This document shows positions 1 to 8,207 of a DNA stretch of 64,000 nt, piece after piece; the first letter of the stretch is position 1; each line of letters opens with the position of its first letter. The notes under the pieces are model-generated. The model was not told the DNA's origin. It was given only the letters and a program-made list of their open reading frames with translations, and searched no databases. This DNA comes from CAWBJO01 sp963789175 (GTDB taxonomy: Bacteria > Pseudomonadota > Alphaproteobacteria > Rhizobiales > Aestuariivirgaceae): positions 496,001 through 560,000 of the forward strand of contig CAWBJO010000007.1 of the NCBI GenBank assembly GCA_963789175.1, in the 5' to 3' direction. Position numbers and translations under genes: made by a program.

Positions 1-2
1 GA

Positions 3-1016
3 CCCGAGATGGTCGTGCCGGCGCTCGAGCTCGTCATCGCGCGCCATTCCAAGGCTCGGATCCTTCTCACGGGTGATGCGGCTCGCATTCGCCCGCTGCT
101 TGCACGCGCGAAAATGGCGGTCGGCAGGGTCGACGTGCAGCACTGCGACGTCGCCATCGGCATGCACGACAAGCCCAGCCAGGCGCTGCGCCGCGGGCGC
201 GGCAAGAGCAGCATGTGGCAGGCGATCGAGGCGGTCCGCAGCGGCGCCGCCCAGGTGGCGCTCTCAGCCGGCAACACCGGCGCCCTGATGGCGATGGCGA
301 CCGTCATCCTGCGCACGATGCCGGGCATCCGGAGGCCGGCGATCGCGGCCATCTGGCCGACGCTCAAGGGCGAAAGCATCGTCCTCGACGTCGGCGCGAC
401 GATCGGAGTCGACGCCGAGCAGCTCGTAGACTTCTCGATCATGGGGGAAGCGATGGCACGCTGCGTGTTCGGCATTCCGCGCCCCACCGTCGGTCTCCTC
501 AACATCGGCGCCGAAGAGATGAAGGGCAACGAAGTGGTGCGCGATGCCGGCCGCATTCTGCGCGATGCGCGGCTTCCCATCGAATACTACGGATTCGTGG
601 AAGGCGACGACATCGGCAAGGGGACGGTGGACGTGGTCGTGACCGAGGGGTTCACAGGGAACATCCTCCTGAAGACGGCCGAGGGAACCGCCAAGCAGTT
701 GATGACATATCTTCGCTCGGCCCTCTCGCGGACGTTGACGTCGCGGCTTGGGGCATTTCTGGCAAGAGGCGCGTTCGAGGCGCTGAGGGCCAAGATGGAC
801 CCGGGCCGGCACAACGGGGGAGTGTTTCTGGGCCTCAACGGAATAGTGGTAAAGAGCCATGGCGGGACTGATTCGTTCGGGTTTGCCGCTGCCGCCGACC
901 TCGCCATCGAAATGGCCCGCAACGACGTGATTGCCAAAATAGCAGCCGATCTGGCATCCAAGGACGCCACGCCGACGAGCGCGACCGAAAAGCCGCCGGC
1001 CGAACAGAACGCTTGA
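3..1016 (+). CDS. plsX: Phosphate acyltransferase PlsX (5' end cut off by window edge)
   Basis: PlsX converts acyl-ACP to acyl-phosphate, the first step of the PlsX/PlsY route to phosphatidic acid. The frame is open from the first bases: codons for P-E precede the first ATG at 9, matching the family's GGDxxPE-MVVPAL start, so roughly the first 15-20 residues lie outside the window. Family landmarks are the MVVPALELVIARH segment, the SAGNTGALMA loop, and TEGFTGNILLKTAEG. The C-terminal tail is Ala/Pro/Thr-rich and probably disordered. fabH follows 21 bases later, the usual plsX-fabH pairing that links membrane lipid and fatty acid initiation. Confidence 0.96.
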   Translation, partial: PEMVVPALELVIARHSKARILLTGDAARIRPLLARAKMAVGRVDVQHCDVAIGMHDKPSQALRRGRGKSSMWQAIEAVRSGAAQVALSAGNTGALMAMATVILRTMPGIRRPAIAAIWPTLKGESIVLDVGATIGVDAEQLVDFSIMGEAMARCVFGIPRPTVGLLNIGAEEMKGNEVVRDAGRILRDARLPIEYYGFVEGDDIGKGTVDVVVTEGFTGNILLKTAEGTAKQLMTYLRSALSRTLTSRLGAFLARGAFEALRAKMDPGRHNGGVFLGLNGIVVKSHGGTDSFGFAAAADLAIEMARNDVIAKIAADLASKDATPTSATEKPPAEQNA

Positions 1017-1037
1017 TCAAAGGCAATTCTTGATTTC

Positions 1038-2009
1038 ATGCGCCGTTCCATAATCAGGGGTGTGGGCTCCTACCTGCCGACCAAGGTGCTCACCAACGCC
1101 GAACTGTCCAAAATGGTGGACACGGACGACGCTTGGATCGTCGAGCGAACCGGCATCAGCGAACGGCGGATCGCCGCCGAAGGGGAGCTCACCTCCGACC
1201 TGGCGCTGGCCGCCAGCCGCCACGCGCTGGCCGATGCAGGCATGGAACCCAAGGCGATCGACCTCATCGTCCTCGCCACAGCCACCCCGGACCAGACTTT
1301 CCCGGCAACCGCAGTCACCGTCCAAGCCAATCTCGGCATCACCGGCGGGGCGGCGTTCGACATCCAGGCGGTGTGCTCCGGCTTCGTCTATGCGCTGGCG
1401 ACGGCGGACAATTTCATCAAGGCCGGGCAGTCCAAGGCCGCCCTGGTGATCGGGGCGGAGACCTTCTCGCGGATCATCGACTGGAAAGATCGCGGCACTT
1501 GCGTCCTGTTCGGCGACGGGGCCGGCGCCTTCGTGCTGGAGGCTGGGGAAGGGGCGGGCAAGACCACCGACCAGGGGATCCTGACGACCCTGATCCGCTC
1601 GGACGGGCGTTATCGCGACAAGCTCTATGTCGACGGCGGCCCGTCGTCGAGCGGCACTTCGGGATATGTCAGGATGGAGGGCCGGGAGGTTTTCCGGCAC
1701 GCGGTCGTCAACATCGCCTCCATCATAGAAGAGACGCTCAAGGACCAGGGAATAGCGGCCGGGGACATCGACTGGTTCGTGCCGCACCAGGCCAACCGCC
1801 GGATCCTCGAGGGAACGGCCAAGAAGCTCGGCTTGCGGGAGGATTCGATCGTCATGACGCTCGACCGGCACGGCAACACCTCGGCGGCGTCTATCCCGCT
1901 CGCCTTCGACGCCGCCAAGCAGGACGGGCGGATCAAAAGGGACGATCTGGTCCTGATGGAGGCCATGGGCGGAGGGTTCACCTGGGGGGCCACCCTGGCC
2001 CGATATTGA
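1038..2009 (+). CDS. fabH: 3-oxoacyl-ACP synthase III (KAS III)
   Basis: FabH condenses acetyl-CoA (or another short acyl-CoA) with malonyl-ACP to start type II fatty acid synthesis in the cytosol. The 323-residue length is normal. The Cys-His-Asn triad is visible: Cys113 in QAVCSGFVYAL, His250 in FVPHQANRR and Asn280 in DRHGNTSAAS. The ATG at 1038 starts the standard thiolase-fold N-terminus (RRSIIRGVGSYLP). It lies directly after plsX and is probably cotranscribed with it. A short GC stem followed by six T lies just downstream. Confidence 0.97.
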   Translation: MRRSIIRGVGSYLPTKVLTNAELSKMVDTDDAWIVERTGISERRIAAEGELTSDLALAASRHALADAGMEPKAIDLIVLATATPDQTFPATAVTVQANLGITGGAAFDIQAVCSGFVYALATADNFIKAGQSKAALVIGAETFSRIIDWKDRGTCVLFGDGAGAFVLEAGEGAGKTTDQGILTTLIRSDGRYRDKLYVDGGPSSSGTSGYVRMEGREVFRHAVVNIASIIEETLKDQGIAAGDIDWFVPHQANRRILEGTAKKLGLREDSIVMTLDRHGNTSAASIPLAFDAAKQDGRIKRDDLVLMEAMGGGFTWGATLARY

Positions 2010-2041
2010 GTCCCAAGAGAACCGCAAGGCGAGGAGGGCGG

Positions 2042-2058
2042 CGCGTTACGCGTTTTTT
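2042..2058 (+). terminator. Possible short intrinsic terminator after fabH
   Basis: CGCG-TTA-CGCG (2042-2052) is followed directly by six T (2053-2058). The stem is only 4 bp, so termination may be weak. It sits between fabH and the separately promoted ihfA. An overlapping TTACGC/GCGTAA inverted repeat (2046-2051, 2060-2065) is an alternative fold. Confidence 0.4.
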
Positions 2059-2101
2059 GGCGTAAGTCTTTGAGATTGTTGATGAGCTGCGCAGTTCCCT
2101 A

Positions 2102-2128
2102 TTGATTAACCGGCCCAACGCCTATAAT
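2102..2128 (+). promoter_or_regulatory. Probable sigma-70-type promoter of ihfA
   Basis: A consensus -10 hexamer TATAAT lies at 2123-2128. TTGATT at 2102-2107 (15-base spacer) or TATTGA at 2100-2105 (17-base spacer) can serve as the -35. The start codon of ihfA is 30 bases downstream. A perfect TATAAT is unusual in DNA this GC-rich. Confidence 0.6.
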
Positions 2129-2157
2129 TTATCAATGAGACGTCGATGAGGGGCACC

Positions 2158-2469
2158 ATGGCTGGCAAGACGTTGACCCGAGCCGATCTCAGTGAATCCG
2201 TGCACCGGCAGGTAGGTTTGTCGAGGACAGAATCAGCTGATCTCGTCAAGCTCATCCTCGATACGATGACCGATTCGATCGTCTCCGGTGACAGCATCAA
2301 GCTGTCGTCCTTCGGTACGTTCCTTGTACGTCATAAAACAGGTCGCGTGGGTCGTAATCCCAAAACTGGCCAGGAAGTCCCCATTACCCCGCGTCGTGTT
2401 CTCGTCTTCCGGCCCAGCCAAGTGATGAAGAACGTCATCAACGGTTTACCCGCCGGCAAGGAAGACTAG
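2158..2469 (+). CDS. ihfA: Integration host factor subunit alpha
   Basis: IHF-alpha pairs with IHF-beta to bend DNA at specific sites, serving replication, recombination and sigma-54 promoters. The product is about 103 residues from the ATG at 2158. That start is preferred over the ATG at 2146 because GAGGGG lies just before it and homologues begin with MAGKTLTRADL. The HU/IHF arm signature is SSFGTFLVRHKTGRVGRNP, with the DNA-intercalating proline in GRNPKTG. The gene lies between fabH and a MerR gene, the order seen in Hyphomicrobiales, and has its own promoter. Confidence 0.95.
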   Translation: MAGKTLTRADLSESVHRQVGLSRTESADLVKLILDTMTDSIVSGDSIKLSSFGTFLVRHKTGRVGRNPKTGQEVPITPRRVLVFRPSQVMKNVINGLPAGKED

Positions 2470-2522
2470 AGGGAATGAACCTAATCGCGCGTTCAAATCG
2501 GGAAACGCCTGAAGAAGAAGGC

Positions 2523-3053
2523 GTGAGCCCATCCAAGTCGCCCGAAGCCTTTCGAACGATCAGCGAGGTAGCGAGCGACCTCGACGTACCGCAACACGTG
2601 CTGCGGTTCTGGGAGACGCGGTTTTCCCAGATCCGGCCGATGAAGCGCGGGGGCGGGCGCCGCTATTACCGACCGGCCGACGTCGATCTGCTCAAGGGCG
2701 TGCGACGTCTTCTCTACGGCGAGGGCTACACGATCCGCGGCGTCCAGCGCATCCTAAAGGAAAGCGGCACCGCCTACGTGGTCGATATCGGTCGCGGCGA
2801 AGTTCGGGCCCAAGCACCCGAGGTCGCCTCGAACGAGCCGAAGTCCATCGCCATTGCGCCGCGGCGGCCGCGCGTCGTCATGTCGTCGGCAAGCGAGGCG
2901 CGCTCGTCATCGGCGGCGAAACCGCCGCTCGTCGGAAGCAGCCAGCCGGCACCGCGCGTGCCGTTGAGCAAGGAACAGCTGACGGGGTTGCGCGATGCGC
3001 TTTCAGACCTCGTCGCGGCGCGGCGCTTCCTGGCAAGCCGCGACAACAGCTGA
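2523..3053 (+). CDS. MerR-family transcriptional regulator
   Basis: A predicted DNA-binding regulator with an N-terminal winged helix (ISEVASDLDVPQHVLRFWETRFSQI) and the conserved MKRGGGRRYYRPADVDLL strand-turn, then an Ala/Pro/Ser-rich linker and a short Arg-rich C-terminus. No Cys cluster for metal sensing is visible, so the ligand is unknown. I place the start at the GTG at 2523, behind a GAAGAAGAAG stretch, because related proteins begin near SPSKSPEAFRTISEVA. An ATG at 2475 would add 16 residues but its GAGGGA is too close. The gene follows ihfA by about 50 bases and may be cotranscribed. Confidence 0.88.
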   Translation: MSPSKSPEAFRTISEVASDLDVPQHVLRFWETRFSQIRPMKRGGGRRYYRPADVDLLKGVRRLLYGEGYTIRGVQRILKESGTAYVVDIGRGEVRAQAPEVASNEPKSIAIAPRRPRVVMSSASEARSSSAAKPPLVGSSQPAPRVPLSKEQLTGLRDALSDLVAARRFLASRDNS

Positions 3054-3108
3054 TCTCCGACTTTCCGCCTTTCTCGGTCCGGCCGGGGGTGCTATATCCC
3101 CCCGTCGT

Positions 3109-3185
3109 CGGAGCGTAGCGCAGCCCGGTAGCGCACTACTCTGGGGGAGTAGGGGTCGCTGGTTCGAATCCAGTCGCTCCGACCA
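3109..3185 (+). tRNA. tRNA-Pro (anticodon GGG)
   Basis: A 77-nt cloverleaf. The acceptor stem CGGAGCG pairs with CGCTCCG; discriminator A and an encoded CCA occupy 3182-3185. The D arm is GCGC...GCGC. The anticodon stem CTACT/AGTAG encloses the loop CTGGGGG with GGG at positions 34-36. The T arm is GCTGG-TTCGAAT-CCAGT. The opposite-strand glycosyltransferase ORF ends inside this gene. A TATATC box 11 bases upstream (3093-3098) may be its -10. Confidence 0.97.
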
Positions 3186-4023
3186 TTTTGCGGGCGGGCG
3201 GGCAGGCATCGCTTCCGGGTTGGCCCGATCGGCGGCGCCCGCGAACCGCCAGCTTGAGGATATCGACGAGCACTGCGGGCACGACCAAAAGAAAAAGCGT
3301 CTTCAGCATGCCGAGCAGGCACAGGAGTTCGTGGTCGCGGTAGCGCCACTGAATCTGCAGCCGGTTGACGAGCTGGCCCGTACGGCGGCGGCGCGAGATG
3401 CTGCCGGCGTTCTCGATCTTGCGCAGCAGGACGCGCTGGATGTTGTCGAAGCCGACCCCGTACTTCGCCGCCCTGCACATCAGCTCATAATCCTCGGCGA
3501 CCTGAAACTTGTCGCTGTAAAAACCGATGTCGCGAAAGACCGAGGTTCGGATCATCAACGTCGGATTGACGAACGGCATGCCGAGCCTGAGCGCGCTCCT
3601 GATCGTTGCGTGGCCGGAGGGACTGGAAAAATCGTAAGACCAGTCGCGCTCCTCCAAGATCATCAGGGCGCCGGTCCCGAGAATTCCGACATCGGGCCTG
3701 GCGTCGAGGAACCGCCGCTGCACCTCGAGGCGCTCGGGATGGGCGATGTCGCCGCAGTCCATCCTTGCCACATAGGCATGGCCGTTCTTCAGGAGCTCGG
3801 ACAGGCCGCAATTCACGGCGATACTGATGCCCCAGTTCCGGGAGAGCTCGATCAGCCTGTAGTCGAACCCGGCGAGAAGGGCGGCGTAGTCGGGCTTCGG
3901 AGCGCTCCCGTCGTCGACCACGTAGAGCGAGAACGGCACCGTCTGGGCCCTCAGGCTGTCGAGCGTTGGGCGCAATTTGCTTCCCGGGTTGTAGATCGAC
4001 ATCAGCACGGCAATGTCTTTCAT
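3136..4023 (-). CDS. Family 2 glycosyltransferase of the exopolysaccharide locus
   Basis: A probable cytosolic-face sugar transferase adding a residue to a lipid-linked repeat unit. A GT-A fold is indicated by IAVLMSIYNPGSKL at the N-terminus, the nucleotide-sugar motif VVDDGS, a DxD-like MDCGD, and AEDYELMCR near the acceptor site. The ATG at 4023 overlaps the flippase stop as ATGA, so translation is probably coupled. It is the last gene of the leftward operon. The reading frame runs 50 bases into the tRNA-Pro gene on the other strand, and the last 16 or so residues (VGATGFEPATPTPPE) are antisense tRNA sequence. Donor and acceptor sugars cannot be told. Confidence 0.85.
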   Translation of the reverse strand: MKDIAVLMSIYNPGSKLRPTLDSLRAQTVPFSLYVVDDGSAPKPDYAALLAGFDYRLIELSRNWGISIAVNCGLSELLKNGHAYVARMDCGDIAHPERLEVQRRFLDARPDVGILGTGALMILEERDWSYDFSSPSGHATIRSALRLGMPFVNPTLMIRTSVFRDIGFYSDKFQVAEDYELMCRAAKYGVGFDNIQRVLLRKIENAGSISRRRRTGQLVNRLQIQWRYRDHELLCLLGMLKTLFLLVVPAVLVDILKLAVRGRRRSGQPGSDACPPARKMVGATGFEPATPTPPE

Positions 4024-5393
4024 GCGGTCCTCCATGCGTCGGTATGCCGTTTCGGCCACCGCAGGAGCCCGAGGAGCGAGCAGTCCAGCGCGTGATCACG
4101 ACGGAGTCGCGATATGGCAAGAACGTTCCAGGCGATCATGCCGAAGGCCGTGGGTGCGGCGACCCCGGCGAGCCCGAAGACTTGCGCCAGGCATAGCTGC
4201 GCCGGCAGCACGATCGAATAGCTTGCCAGCAGAGATCGAAAGTAGGCCTTTTCCTGTCCGATCATCTGTTGGAAATAGCCGGTCGGCCCGCAGGCGGCGC
4301 TGAAGGCGAAGCCGCCGGCGAGGATGACGAGGGCCGGATAGGCATCGACGAAACCGGGATCGAAGATCGCCAGCATCCAACGACCTGCAAGCAGCAGGAA
4401 CGCAAAACCGAGGATGGCCGGCAGTCCCATGACGAGCGCCGCGATCCGGCAGAAGCGCTCGAGGCTGATCCGGTCACCGTCGTGAAAGGCACGTGATACG
4501 ATGGGCGCACCGACGACGTTTCCGGCGATCGACAACAGGCCGAGCAGGCTTGCGGTGCGGATGGCGGCGAAGTAGCTGCCGCCTTCCTCGGGGGAAAGCA
4601 GCATGCCGACGACTACGACGTCGAACTGCATGACGAGGGCGAAGAGGACGGCCGAGCCCCACATGGGCAGCACCGCGGCCAGCCACCGGCGGGTCGCGAA
4701 CGACGCCCCGGTACCGGCGAGAACCGGACCGAGGGATCGCACCGCGTGGACCGCCTGTACGGCCACGACGAGCGCGAGCGAGCCCGCAGCGAGCAGGAGT
4801 ACGCCCGCCGCATGGAGCGTCGCGCCGGCCAGCATCGCGATCCCTGCACCGGCGACGAGCAGAATGCGCCAGGCGACGTCGCGCGGCAGCAAGGCCCAAC
4901 CCACGCTGCCCCTGGCGCGGAGAACACTTGAAACGAGTTCACTCACCGCAAAGATCGCGGCGAGAAGACCGATAAACGGAAGATGGCTGAAGTCGCCGGT
5001 GGTCCCTGCCCATGTCAGGCCGTACGCAACCGCACCGAAGATCACTACGGCGAGGAGGGAGGCTGCAAGCGTAACCCCGACAGCAAATACGACAATACCC
5101 TTGCCGAGATCCGGCCGCCGGCGCGCTTCGTATTCCGGCGAGAAACGCAGCAGCGCGGTCGTCACGCCAAAGCCAGCAACGGTCGATGCCACGATGGCGA
5201 GATTGAAGCCGACAGCAAAGATCCCGTAGTCCCGCGCCGGAAGAAGCCTGGCCAGGACGAGGAAGGAAAAATAGCCGAGACCCGCGGAGGCGAGCTTCGC
5301 CAGGAGTGCGACTACGCCGTCCGACGCCAGCCGGACGGCGTAGTCGCACGCATAGCCGCGCTGCGATGCCCAATGGAGGATGCGGGTCTTCAT
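4020..5393 (-). CDS. Polysaccharide flippase (Wzx/MATE-like, RfbX family)
   Basis: Predicted to flip undecaprenyl-linked repeat units across the inner membrane. The 457-residue protein is strongly hydrophobic, with about 12-14 membrane segments and the family N-terminal region LAKLASAGLGYFSFLVLARLL followed by YGIFAVGFNLA. The start is the ATG at 5393, which overlaps the upstream polymerase/ligase stop (ATGA). The frame stays open much further upstream, but that extension is antisense-like sequence of the neighbouring gene. It sits between a Wzy/WaaL-like gene and a glycosyltransferase, as expected for a Wzx/Wzy pathway. Confidence 0.88.
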   Translation of the reverse strand: MKTRILHWASQRGYACDYAVRLASDGVVALLAKLASAGLGYFSFLVLARLLPARDYGIFAVGFNLAIVASTVAGFGVTTALLRFSPEYEARRRPDLGKGIVVFAVGVTLAASLLAVVIFGAVAYGLTWAGTTGDFSHLPFIGLLAAIFAVSELVSSVLRARGSVGWALLPRDVAWRILLVAGAGIAMLAGATLHAAGVLLLAAGSLALVVAVQAVHAVRSLGPVLAGTGASFATRRWLAAVLPMWGSAVLFALVMQFDVVVVGMLLSPEEGGSYFAAIRTASLLGLLSIAGNVVGAPIVSRAFHDGDRISLERFCRIAALVMGLPAILGFAFLLLAGRWMLAIFDPGFVDAYPALVILAGGFAFSAACGPTGYFQQMIGQEKAYFRSLLASYSIVLPAQLCLAQVFGLAGVAAPTAFGMIAWNVLAISRLRRDHALDCSLLGLLRWPKRHTDAWRTA

Positions 5394-6628
5394 GGGCCCC
5401 TCGCCTGCGTTCGCCATTTCAGCATCGCGCCGTAGTATCCCCACAGCAGTCCGAGCAGCAGGTGGAGGTGACGCCAGTGATCGGTGTCGATCTGGATGCC
5501 CTGGAACAGCGTGGTGGCGAGCGGGCAGAAGACTGCCAGGGCCTGCTGGCGCCAGGGATGATCGGTGAAGATCAGATGACATCCCGCCACGAGCGTCAGC
5601 ACGTTCAAGGCTGCAAAGGCGAGGCCGCCCAGCCAGCCGTAGGATGCGAAGGCGTTGAGGAAGACGTTGTGCGGGTCCTGACCGAAATAAGTGCGGAATT
5701 GATGCGGCCCCATGCCGTTCGGCATTTCCAGGAGAAGCGGGATGCTGTTCAGCTGGTTGCCGAACCGTCCGGTCTCGCCGCTGTCGTATGAGTTGAGAAG
5801 ATTGGCGCGCGCATCGAACAGCTCCCGCACCGAATCGAACGAGAGCGCGACGGCGACGATCGTGCCGGCGAGGGTGGCTGCGACGACGGCCGCTATCACG
5901 ATGCGCCGCCGAACGGCAGCCGACGACGCCGTCAGGAAAGCGAGCCCGGTGAGCAGGGACAGCGCCACGGCGGCGTTGAACCAGGCGCCGCGGGAGAATC
6001 CGAAGAACAGGCCTGCGAAGATCGTGGCCAGGGCGGAGGCGGCGAGGATGCCGCGGCGGTGATTGCCGAGCAGGAAGCCGTGAACGAGGAAGCAGAGCGG
6101 CGGCACCAGGAAGACGGAGAAGACGTTCGGATCCTTGAACGTGCCTTGGGCACGGTCCCATTTCGACAGCGCGATGGCGGTGCCGCCGAGATCGAAGTAG
6201 CCGGCGAGACCGAGGATGGCGGCGATCACGCCGGCGACGATGTAGGCGTTGACGACGAGCTGTCCGCGCCGGAGCGGCTCACCGACGATCACTGCCGCGT
6301 AGAGGATGGCGGAGATGGCCAGGAAGATCGACACGGCGGCGAAGCGTACGGCGCGGGGCTCGTCGAGCGCCGGTACCAGGCTCAGCAGGCCGCCGATGTT
6401 GTAGAGAAGGAGGCAGGCGATGAACGGCAGCAGGCTCCGGGGAAACAGAAGACCGGCCGGCAGGAAGATCAGGAGGACGATGCAGACGAGAAAATCGTAT
6501 GGCGCCGGTTCGATGTAGAGCAGCCAGCCCGACGCAACGAGAAGCCACAGGGCGACGTCCTGGATACGGAAGAGGCCAGGAACCGCCAGTTCGCCGTGCG
6601 GCGCATGTGTCCGACCCGACAGCGTCAA
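5390..6628 (-). CDS. O-antigen ligase/polymerase family membrane protein (Wzy/WaaL-like)
   Basis: Predicted to polymerise repeat units in the periplasm (Wzy role) or to transfer glycans (ligase role). About 12 hydrophobic segments are visible, with a longer soluble loop in the second half (DARANLLNSYDSGETGRFGNQLNS, then PNGMGPHQFRTYFGQDPHNVF) typical of the Wzy_C/O-antigen ligase family; HNVFLNAFASYG is the usual His-containing motif. No good ATG exists. I take the TTG at 6628, which overlaps the preceding stop as TTGA and has GGAGA seven bases upstream. Placement in a locus with flippase and Wzc favours the Wzy role. Confidence 0.8.
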   Translation of the reverse strand: MTLSGRTHAPHGELAVPGLFRIQDVALWLLVASGWLLYIEPAPYDFLVCIVLLIFLPAGLLFPRSLLPFIACLLLYNIGGLLSLVPALDEPRAVRFAAVSIFLAISAILYAAVIVGEPLRRGQLVVNAYIVAGVIAAILGLAGYFDLGGTAIALSKWDRAQGTFKDPNVFSVFLVPPLCFLVHGFLLGNHRRGILAASALATIFAGLFFGFSRGAWFNAAVALSLLTGLAFLTASSAAVRRRIVIAAVVAATLAGTIVAVALSFDSVRELFDARANLLNSYDSGETGRFGNQLNSIPLLLEMPNGMGPHQFRTYFGQDPHNVFLNAFASYGWLGGLAFAALNVLTLVAGCHLIFTDHPWRQQALAVFCPLATTLFQGIQIDTDHWRHLHLLLGLLWGYYGAMLKWRTQARGP

Positions 6629-8115
6629 TACGCATTCTCCGTATCGAGCAGCGACAAGGGCGTGAGCGCGAGGATGTAGAGGTCGAACAGCAGCGACCAA
6701 TTCTCGATGTAGTAGAGATCGAACTCGACGCGGCGCTGAATCTTCTCCGGCGTGTCGGTGTTGCCGCGCCAGCCGTTGACCTGGGCCCAACCGGTGATGC
6801 CGGGCTTCACCTTGGTGCGCGCGAAATATTCCTCGACGATGTCCGCATAGACGGTGTTGTTGACACCCGCCATGGGCGCCTGCGGCCGCGGGCCGACCAT
6901 CGACAGCTCACCCCTCAACACGTTGAACAGCTGCGGCAGCTCGTCGAGCGAGGTCCGGCGAATGAAACGGCCGACACGGGTGACACGCGAATCATCGCGG
7001 GTCGTCAGCCGGCGCGCATCCGGGTCGCCGCGGTCGACATACATGGAGCGGAACTTGAAGATTTCGATCAGCTCGTTGTTGAAGCCGTAGCGCTTCTGCT
7101 TGAAGATCGCAGGCCCCTTGCTGTCGAGGCGAACCGCCAGCCAGATTGCGACCATCAGCGGCGCGAGAAGAAAGATGGCGAGTGCGGCGAGGATGCGATC
7201 CTCGATCGCCTTGAGGACGGCGCTCCATCCGGCGATCGGCTTGTCGAATAGGTCGAGGAACGGCACCGAACCGATGTTCGAATAGGCCCGCGGACGATAG
7301 CGGATCTGCTGGGAGTGAGCGCTCAGCCGGATGTCGACGGGCAGAACCCAGAGTTTGCGCAGGAGCTCGGCAACGCGCGTCTCGGCCGACACCGGCAGGG
7401 TGACGAGGAGCACGTCAAGCCTCACCCGCCGTGCAAAGTCGAGCAGCGTCTTCACGGTGCCGAGTTTCGTGCAGCCGGCGACGGAGCGGGGGGAACGCGC
7501 ATCGTCGCGATCATCGAAGATGCCGACGATGGCGATGTCGTTTTCGAGGTGGCTCCTCAGTCCGGTGATCACTTCTTCGGCCGCCGGTCCACCGCCGATC
7601 AAGGCCACCCGTCGGGCCAGCCGACCGTTCTTGTGCCAGCTGCGGCACAGTCTTCCGTAGGCGGAGCGAAATACGATCGAGACGGTGGTCGCAAGGAGGA
7701 GCCATTGAACGAGGGAAGTCGATTTGATGGCCGCTGGCTCGGAATGCGTCAGGATCGCCAGAGCGGCCAAGAACGGGACACACCAGCAAAGGACGGTTCG
7801 TCCGCGGTGCCGCCCAGGATCGAGCAAGACGCGCAGGGCGTAGGCGCGCTCGAGATGGAGAAGGGCCGGGCCGCCGGCCACCATGAGGCCGAACACGAGC
7901 CAGCCGACCTCGGTTTCGCCCAGCCCAAACGTCGCGACGAAGGCGATGCCGAGCCCCAGGCACAGCAAGAGCTCCAGTAGTCTCGCCAGCCCGCAAGCGA
8001 CGCTGACGGCTATGTGGGGCAGGCGGCCAGGTGGCGATAGAGAGACAAGGGCGGTCGCTGCCTCGACGGCTTCCAGACTCGGCGCATCGTCCTGTAGCAA
8101 TCTCCGGTAGAACAT
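6625..8115 (-). CDS. Undecaprenyl-phosphate sugar phosphotransferase (WcaJ/ExoY-like initiating enzyme)
   Basis: Starts repeat-unit assembly by moving a hexose-1-phosphate, usually glucose or galactose, to undecaprenyl phosphate. Four or five N-terminal membrane segments lie within residues 40-125, then a Rossmann-like CoA-binding domain (VALIGGGPAAEEVI), one more membrane hairpin, and the C-terminal bacterial sugar transferase domain with KFRSMYVDRGDPDAR, RTSLDELPQLFNVLRGELSMVGPRP and KPGITGWAQVNGWRG. The ATG at 8115 has AGGT upstream; a GTG at 8136 is possible but has no clear ribosome site. The 496-residue length fits the long WcaJ type. Confidence 0.92.
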   Translation of the reverse strand: MFYRRLLQDDAPSLEAVEAATALVSLSPPGRLPHIAVSVACGLARLLELLLCLGLGIAFVATFGLGETEVGWLVFGLMVAGGPALLHLERAYALRVLLDPGRHRGRTVLCWCVPFLAALAILTHSEPAAIKSTSLVQWLLLATTVSIVFRSAYGRLCRSWHKNGRLARRVALIGGGPAAEEVITGLRSHLENDIAIVGIFDDRDDARSPRSVAGCTKLGTVKTLLDFARRVRLDVLLVTLPVSAETRVAELLRKLWVLPVDIRLSAHSQQIRYRPRAYSNIGSVPFLDLFDKPIAGWSAVLKAIEDRILAALAIFLLAPLMVAIWLAVRLDSKGPAIFKQKRYGFNNELIEIFKFRSMYVDRGDPDARRLTTRDDSRVTRVGRFIRRTSLDELPQLFNVLRGELSMVGPRPQAPMAGVNNTVYADIVEEYFARTKVKPGITGWAQVNGWRGNTDTPEKIQRRVEFDLYYIENWSLLFDLYILALTPLSLLDTENAY

Positions 8116-8207
8116 AGTGACCTGTTTCAATCTCACACAGCCGGATGCGAGTTGTCAGGTTTCTAGCAACCTTGAGGCCGTATTGACGGCCCGGTGCAAT
8201 TTCCGGT

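Noticed and set aside
2995..4095. 366-codon rightward frame across the tRNA-Pro and the GT2 gene
   Set aside because: It crosses a tRNA gene, has no family features and lies antisense to a well-supported glycosyltransferase.
5394..6161. Open frame extending the flippase gene 256 codons upstream
   Set aside because: The extension is Arg/Pro-rich sequence read out of frame through the polymerase gene; the real start is the ATG that overlaps the previous stop.
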